DNA of 64,000 bases. It comes from Nemophila menziesii. Its lineage: Eukaryota > Streptophyta > Magnoliopsida > Boraginales > Hydrophyllaceae. This document shows positions 58,265-64,000 of the stretch, piece after piece. Below the pieces are notes generated by a model. That model saw nothing but the letters and a program-made list of their open reading frames with translations, was not told where the DNA came from and ran no database searches. Location of the stretch: the NCBI GenBank assembly GCA_029959085.1, contig JARWIR010000093.1, positions 1,674,001 through 1,738,000 on the forward strand. The letters run 5' to 3'. The position numbers were made by a program, and so were the translations under genes. The stretch's first letter is position 1; the number at the start of each line of letters is the position of its first letter.

Positions 58265-61200
58265 TGGGTCAATTGCACCAAACCCCCACGTGGTCCTAGC
58301 TAATTGCATCAAAACCCTATATGATCAATTAATTGCAATAGAGCCCCACATGGTCTAGAATAATAAGTCCACACACTTGTTATTTGACCAGACGTTAAAT
58401 TAAATAACGGAAGTAGTAAAAGACTACTTTATCCTTCTTTCTCTTTCACTAGTAATAAACACGTTTTTTTTCTTTTTAATTGTATATCTATCTTTGAAGC
58501 ATTTTATCCCCAATATTTACTCTCTAAAAACCCTAATTCTCAGCCATCGATCATTTGCCAGAAAAACCCTAATTCTCGGCCATCGATCATTTGCCAGAAA
58601 ATCAGAAAAGCGTGTTTCCAAACTGCTTGTTTACTCCAAGTCTTTTATTCAACACCAATTTTACTCGCTCACTAATATTACACAGCCATCGATCAATTTG
58701 TTCTCTACAAACAAGAAAATCAGAAAACTAGAAAAACTAGCTACTAATCTGCATATCTTTGCCAGGTTTGTTTTCTAATGAAAGTTTTTACTTTTTTTGA
58801 TCTAAATATTTTATTTAATACTCTTTCAAACCTTTTGTGGTCCAAAGATATTATTTTAAAACTTTTTTGTCGGATTTTGTGGTCCATAGGTATTATTTAA
58901 TACATTTTTGGTGTTCCTGTATACTATTTAATACGTTTTTTTTTTTGCCAATTTGGTATACTTTTTAAGGTGTAATGCTTAATCAGGAGTTTTCTGTTAT
59001 TTAGAATTAACAATGAAAAAGATAGTAGCTTTTCTATAATTATATTTTTCTTAGATAGGATTTCTGTATATAAAGTAACCCATCTAATGTTAATTGAGTT
59101 TATTGTTAAAAATGTATCAAATATGTATATTAACACGTATTCAGTTTTATACAGTATGGATTCTCATGAAAAGAATGGGACATTACCAAATGGTTTTTGT
59201 AATTCTCTACCGCTGAAAGTGTTGGATCCTAAAGGGGCTGTGATAGGATCTTCTGCTTTAGTGGTGTATGATTCGGGAAAGGTAACAGAACAAGAGCTTG
59301 ATGAGGATATAATTCAAGACGGTGTAGGCAAAGGTGTATCACATGACGATAAGTTCAGGGGAGAAGATGTTGAAAATCCTAATGAACAAAGTAATTTATA
59401 TAACATATGTGTCAATTATTAATCTATATTATAGTAATATTGGCTTAACTTTGTGGAAATTGCAGGTTTAAATCAAAATAATTATGATTTTATGGAACCT
59501 GAGGTTATTTTAAATGAAGTTGAACACATTCAAGATATTTTAGTTGAAGAGGAAATGCACAGTGAGATACCTTTTTACTAAGAAATATCATTTGTGATGA
59601 GGAGTCGATTTTAATATATGTTACAAGAACAAAAGTAAAATATGGCCATCATTTGTGATAGGCCTGATATGATTTGTGTAGCGAAGATTATTCAAATTAA
59701 AAAATAATTAATTTTTGGTAGCATTATATAACATTTTACGGGAATTTTATAGGTTACTTCAATTCTTCATATAGACCTGAGGTTGCCATATATACCTGAT
59801 AATTTATTAATAGGCATGACATAGGTTTAACGTATATGAAATAGACTCATTCTCATCACAAATGATATTTTCTAGTCATTTTTTTTAGTCTAACGTGTCT
59901 ATTTAATTTCAGATTAAAATTATTTACTTTTTTTATTTTTTGCTAAATCAAATTTAGATCACCGATTATAATAAAATAGAATTTTTAGTCTTTAAATTAG
60001 TTAATTGTTAATTTAATTGTTAAGTACTTATTTATTATATATGGTTATCAGTGTTATTAAATTACTATTACACTAATGATTTGTTCACTTTTTTATGTAG
60101 TGTCGGAAAATGTCATTGAAGATAGTTTTGTTGAAAAAATTATAAAATTTGCTAGCCAATTTGATGAGGGTGAACATGTGACTAGTGCAACTGGATATGG
60201 ATCTACGGGTAATCAATTTGGTGTTAGTGGTGCAGATTCCGTTGAGGTCGAAACTATTAGATCAAATGAGAATTCTGAGGACTCCGAATATACTCCATCT
60301 TTGCAAGATGATTCTGACAACGATAGTTGGCTGTATTCAGACATTGAAGGTCCCGAGGATGATGATATTTTTGAAGATAAGTATGAGGGACTCTCAATGA
60401 AGGAAAAATATGAATTGTTGAAAAATTTGTTAAAGGAGTCTAGAAAAAAAAAACAAGGAACAAAAATACGATAGCAATGAAGATAGATTAGAACAGAATG
60501 GGTGGTATACGGATGAAGAAGAAGAGGAGTTGACAAATTTGGTGGATGAAGATGGAAATGAGGAGATAAATTTTACAGAATTTCATGATGACATAGACAT
60601 GTCCAAGTTCCATTTCAAGAAAGGTACGTTATTCAGGGATGTTTTACAGTTCAGAAAAACCTTAAAGAATTATGCAGTAAGGCGTGGTTTTATGCTTAAT
60701 TTTCTTGCAAACGACAAAACCAAAGTGACAGCAACGTGTAAGGCCGGGTGCAGTTGGAGGTTGCATGCTTCTCCTATTCAGAATTCCATGACTTTTCAAG
60801 TTAAGACCTTGAGAGGTAATCATGTGTGTAGCCATCTTTTTGAAAATTGTCATGCAACTTACAAGTATTTGGGGAAGAGATTGGTTCCGTATATGAAGAC
60901 ACATCCCAGTGACAACACTGTTAAAGTTATGGATGTAATTTACCAGAAATTTGAATTGATAGTCTCCAAAGATACCGCATATAGGGCAAGAAGAGAAGCA
61001 CTGAAAATCATAGATGGCGATGAAGTTGAACAGTACACTTTGTTATGGGATTACTGTGAGACTGTCAGGCATTTCAATCCTGGAAGTGTGTTAGGCATTA
61101 AAGTAAATTCAGATCTTCCTTCAAGACCTATGTTTGATAGTATGTTCTTTTGTCTTGATGTATTATCCGAGGGATTTATGAAGGGGTGTAGGCCTTTTTT

Positions 61201-64000
61201 GGTTTGGACGGTTGCTTTCTAAAGCATGCAATTGGAGGCCAACTACTAGCTGTTGTAGGAAGAGATGGAAACAACAACATGTTTCCCATAGCAATTGCAG
61301 TGGTTCCTATTGAGAGGAGAGACACTTGGTCATGGTTTTTTGACTGTTTGCATAGATGTATTGGTGATCCAAATAAAATGGGGTACTCATATATTTCTGA
61401 CAGACAGAAAGGGTTGTTAGACGTATTTAGAGATGAATATCCAAAAGTGCATCATAGGTAATTTTTATGTTGATGTAGGTTTTATGAATTTATTAGTGGA
61501 GTTTTTAACTTTTTTTTTGTTTAATACACAGGTTTTGTTTGAGGCATATGTATGCCAATTTCAAGAAGAAATTAATGAGTTGGGGTTGAAGGAATTATTT
61601 TGGAGGGCAGCTAGTGTGGCTAACAAGAGGGAACATAAAAAAACAATGAAGATGATTAAAGATGCACAAAAGAAGGTGGGAGACAATGAGACTCCATTTG
61701 AATGGTTGAGAAAAATACCTCGCGAGCAATGGGCTAGAGCATACTTTCCGACTCATTCTAAATGTGATGCATTGACTAACAATATTTCTGAGTTGTTCAA
61801 CAATTACATCTTAGATACAAGGGACAAACCAATCATCACCATGTTAGAGATGATAATGGGGAAGCTCATGTCACGATTGCAAGTGAAGAGAGAAGGGATG
61901 TCCACGTATGAAGGTAGTTTTTATTGTAATAACGCATTCCAAGTGCAATCTTATATTAGGCGTTTGATTACATATTTCTTAATTTTGAAGGTAGTATTTG
62001 TCCAAACATTATGACAAGAATTGCGAAGTTGAAGGACTTTTCAAAAGGTTGGATTCCTACATTTGCTGGAAATGGTATATTTGCAGTGATCAATGGAACT
62101 CACAAACATGGAGTGAATTTGCTGAACATGGAATGTAGCTGTGGGATGTTCCAGTTGACATGTACTTTTTATATCAGTGCAATTTAAAATATTTTATATA
62201 GTGAAAATCTTTATCTAATCATCAAATATAATACATCTTATCTTAATAGGATATCCTTGTTCACATGCCTTAGCATGCATATACAAATATAGGAAGGTGG
62301 TGGAGGATTACATACACCCTTGTTATCACAAGGTTACTTACATGAAGGCATATGAGCATGTGATACACCCGGTTCCCGGACCACATGATTATATTCAGAC
62401 AAATTTGCAGCCATTTGGTCCACCTTTGGTAAAGAAAAAAGCAGGTAGGACCAAAAAGATGTGAAGAAAAGGTATTGATGAAGGTGGACGTGGAACCAAG
62501 CCACAAGAAGTCTCAACTAGGAAAGGGTTGAAGATTACTTGTATGAATTGCCTTCAGACTGGCCATAATAGGTCCAAGTGCAACAATCCAACACATCCTA
62601 ACAGTAAATTGAATAAGGTAACCCAATTCCAATTAAATATATTTTGTAAGTTGTATGTGATTACATGAGATGTGTATTAACTTTCACTCAACATACCAGG
62701 TACCTAATGACACAGAATCAGTTGATCCACGTGTTGTTCCAGATGCACATGTAGATTCAAGTGTTGTTGATGATGCTTTAGTGGTTCCTAGTGGTGTTGG
62801 TTTGGGTAGGGGAATAACTAGTGCTTTCGGTATGGGTAGGGGCAGTCGTGGTTCTTCTGGTTTGGGGAGGGGTTGTGGTGGTGCATCTGGTGTAGGTAAG
62901 GGAAATCGTGGTGCTTCTGGTACGGGTAAAGGAAAAGGGGATGATTACACTATACTTGGTGGACCTCCACCACCAATTGGAACCACATCTGCAATGTTTG
63001 ATGGTGAGAGAAGCCAAGTTGTAAGAGAAGGTGTATCTGATGAAGAAGTTCCTCCTCCAGTTGGAAGATTTTACGATAGCTTCAGAAATGCCAAACTAAC
63101 TAGCCAACTTGGTGCCGATGATGAAACTTTGGCTGCTAAATTGAAGATATTGAAACATATGCACAAGAAGAGAAAATTATGGAAGCTTTGAATTTTATGC
63201 AGAATAATGAAAATGGTTATTTTGTGTTTTGTGTTACGGATGTTTGGAATGTTAATTTGGATTAGATTTAGTTATTAGTAGGATCTTGCTTGAACTTAAA
63301 TTAGGTATATGGGATGAATGTGCAAGTTTTTGGATACTGTTACATGTTTAAGTGTGTATGTTTTAATTAATGAATTATATTTTGTTTAACAAGTATTATA
63401 TATTATGAAATTGCACCATTGGTCCTTGTGTATACACGTGTTTTTGTTAAATTATTTGAATCGCCAGGTTATTTGAAGGTTATTTGAAGTATGATGTGTG
63501 AAGGTTTTTTATAAAGGAAAGTGTTAAATTTTATAAAACTGCATGGTTGGTCCATGTGTTAGGAAAATCATGTATACCCATGATCTAACTAATAAGTTTT
63601 ATTTTAAATTAATGAGAAAGTGAGTTTAAAATATATATTTTAAACTATGAGCAGCCATATATTTTGTAAGATTTAGAAGATCAATTATACAAATAATAGA
63701 AAAGCTGTAATTTTTTAAAAGAAAATGAACGCACAGATGAGTTGGGTTGTTTTTATGTTTTCATATAATGATTTGGGGGTAAAATAGACTATTCAGCATG
63801 AAATTTAAATGATAAAATACAAAATTATTAAAACCAAACGCACTGGAGCGCGTGTATTACAAACTTGACAGAAAAATTAACGTATGGGGGTTTTGTGCCT
63901 ATAATAACCTACTTCATGGAGTTTTCGTGCTATTAAATAACCATATGGGGGTTTTCTGCTATACGATTCAGCACATGGGGGTTCTGTGCAATTAACTCTA
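58265..64000 (+). mobile_element. MuDR-like MULE, nearly complete, autonomous type
   Basis: The left terminus near 58266 (GGGTCAATTGCACCAAACCC) and the right terminus near 63997 (reverse complement GTTAATTGCACAGAACCCCC) are inverted repeats. Each end contains three to four units of about 30 bp with the core A(A/C)CCCCCA(C/T)(A/G)TGG. Between them lies one transposase gene (59156-63191). The right target copy falls outside the window, so the usual 9-bp duplication could not be checked. Element length is about 5.73 kb. Confidence 0.88.
59156..63191 (+). pseudogene. MULE transposase gene with single-base lesions
   Basis: The order is MuDR-type: an acidic N-terminus (59156 on; exons about 59156-59387, 59466-59568, 60099 on), then FHFKKGTLFRDVLQFRKTLK and CKAGCSWRLHASP (MuDR zinc region). 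The DDE core follows, with first Asp in DGCFLKHAIGG, second in YISDRQKGL and Glu in NNISELFNNY. A SWIM zinc finger (CSCGMFQLT ... PCSHALACIY), a CCHC knuckle (CMNCLQTGHNRSKC) and a Gly-rich tail (GLGRGCGGASGVGKG) complete it. Lesions: one-base slips in A10 (60444-60453), T6 (61195-61200) and near 61568-61575, a TGA at 62462, and probably a damaged donor near 62160. Introns are inferred at 61459-61532 and 61918-61988. The lesions are few and small, so inactivation is recent or partly a sequencing artefact. Confidence 0.88.

Overview
The window is nuclear DNA of a flowering plant, most likely a eudicot. The evidence is AT-rich spacers, short GT-AG introns, a plant-type tRNA-Ala, plant-specific protein families (GeBP/STKL, plant B3, TONSOKU, chloroplast ClpC, HCAR, KCBP kinesin) and a dense mixture of plant transposons. 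I could not resolve the species.

Genes that read through cleanly: a ClpC-derived but strongly shortened gene (1.8-3.5 kb, +); a GeBP/storekeeper-like transcription factor (5.7-6.7 kb, -); a TONSOKU-like gene carrying only the TPR half (24.1-27.0 kb, +); a tRNA-Ala(AGC) (30.7 kb, -); a complete B3-domain gene (41.9-44.4 kb, +); and a complete Pol I factor TAF1B/MEE12-like gene (46.6-48.6 kb, +). For the multi-exon genes I placed introns by eye and checked that exon phases add up.

Broken genes: HCAR and KCBP fragments side by side inside an apparent Helitron (7.7-11.9 kb); a CC-NB-LRR pseudogene (28.9-30.1 kb); and the eroded LRR half of TONSOKU (49.1-50.4 kb), about 22 kb from the TPR half.

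Mobile DNA dominates the rest: two tRNA-derived SINEs with target-site duplications (TSDs); the Helitron; three L1-like LINE copies (12.0-13.9, 18.5-21.6, 54.1-55.6 kb); a hAT-type MITE with an 8-bp TSD; a 1.9-kb element with Stowaway/mariner ends and a GC-rich core; a CACTA end; a foldback element; a 1.27-kb terminal-inverted-repeat element; three LTRs of one family (one a solo LTR with a 5-bp TSD); and a nested stack at the right edge in which a 5.7-kb MuDR-like MULE sits in an LTR element that sits in a LINE.

No operon-like cooperation is expected in a plant nuclear locus. The linking themes are gene fragmentation and capture: a truncated ClpC, a split TONSOKU and a gene-capturing Helitron within 50 kb.
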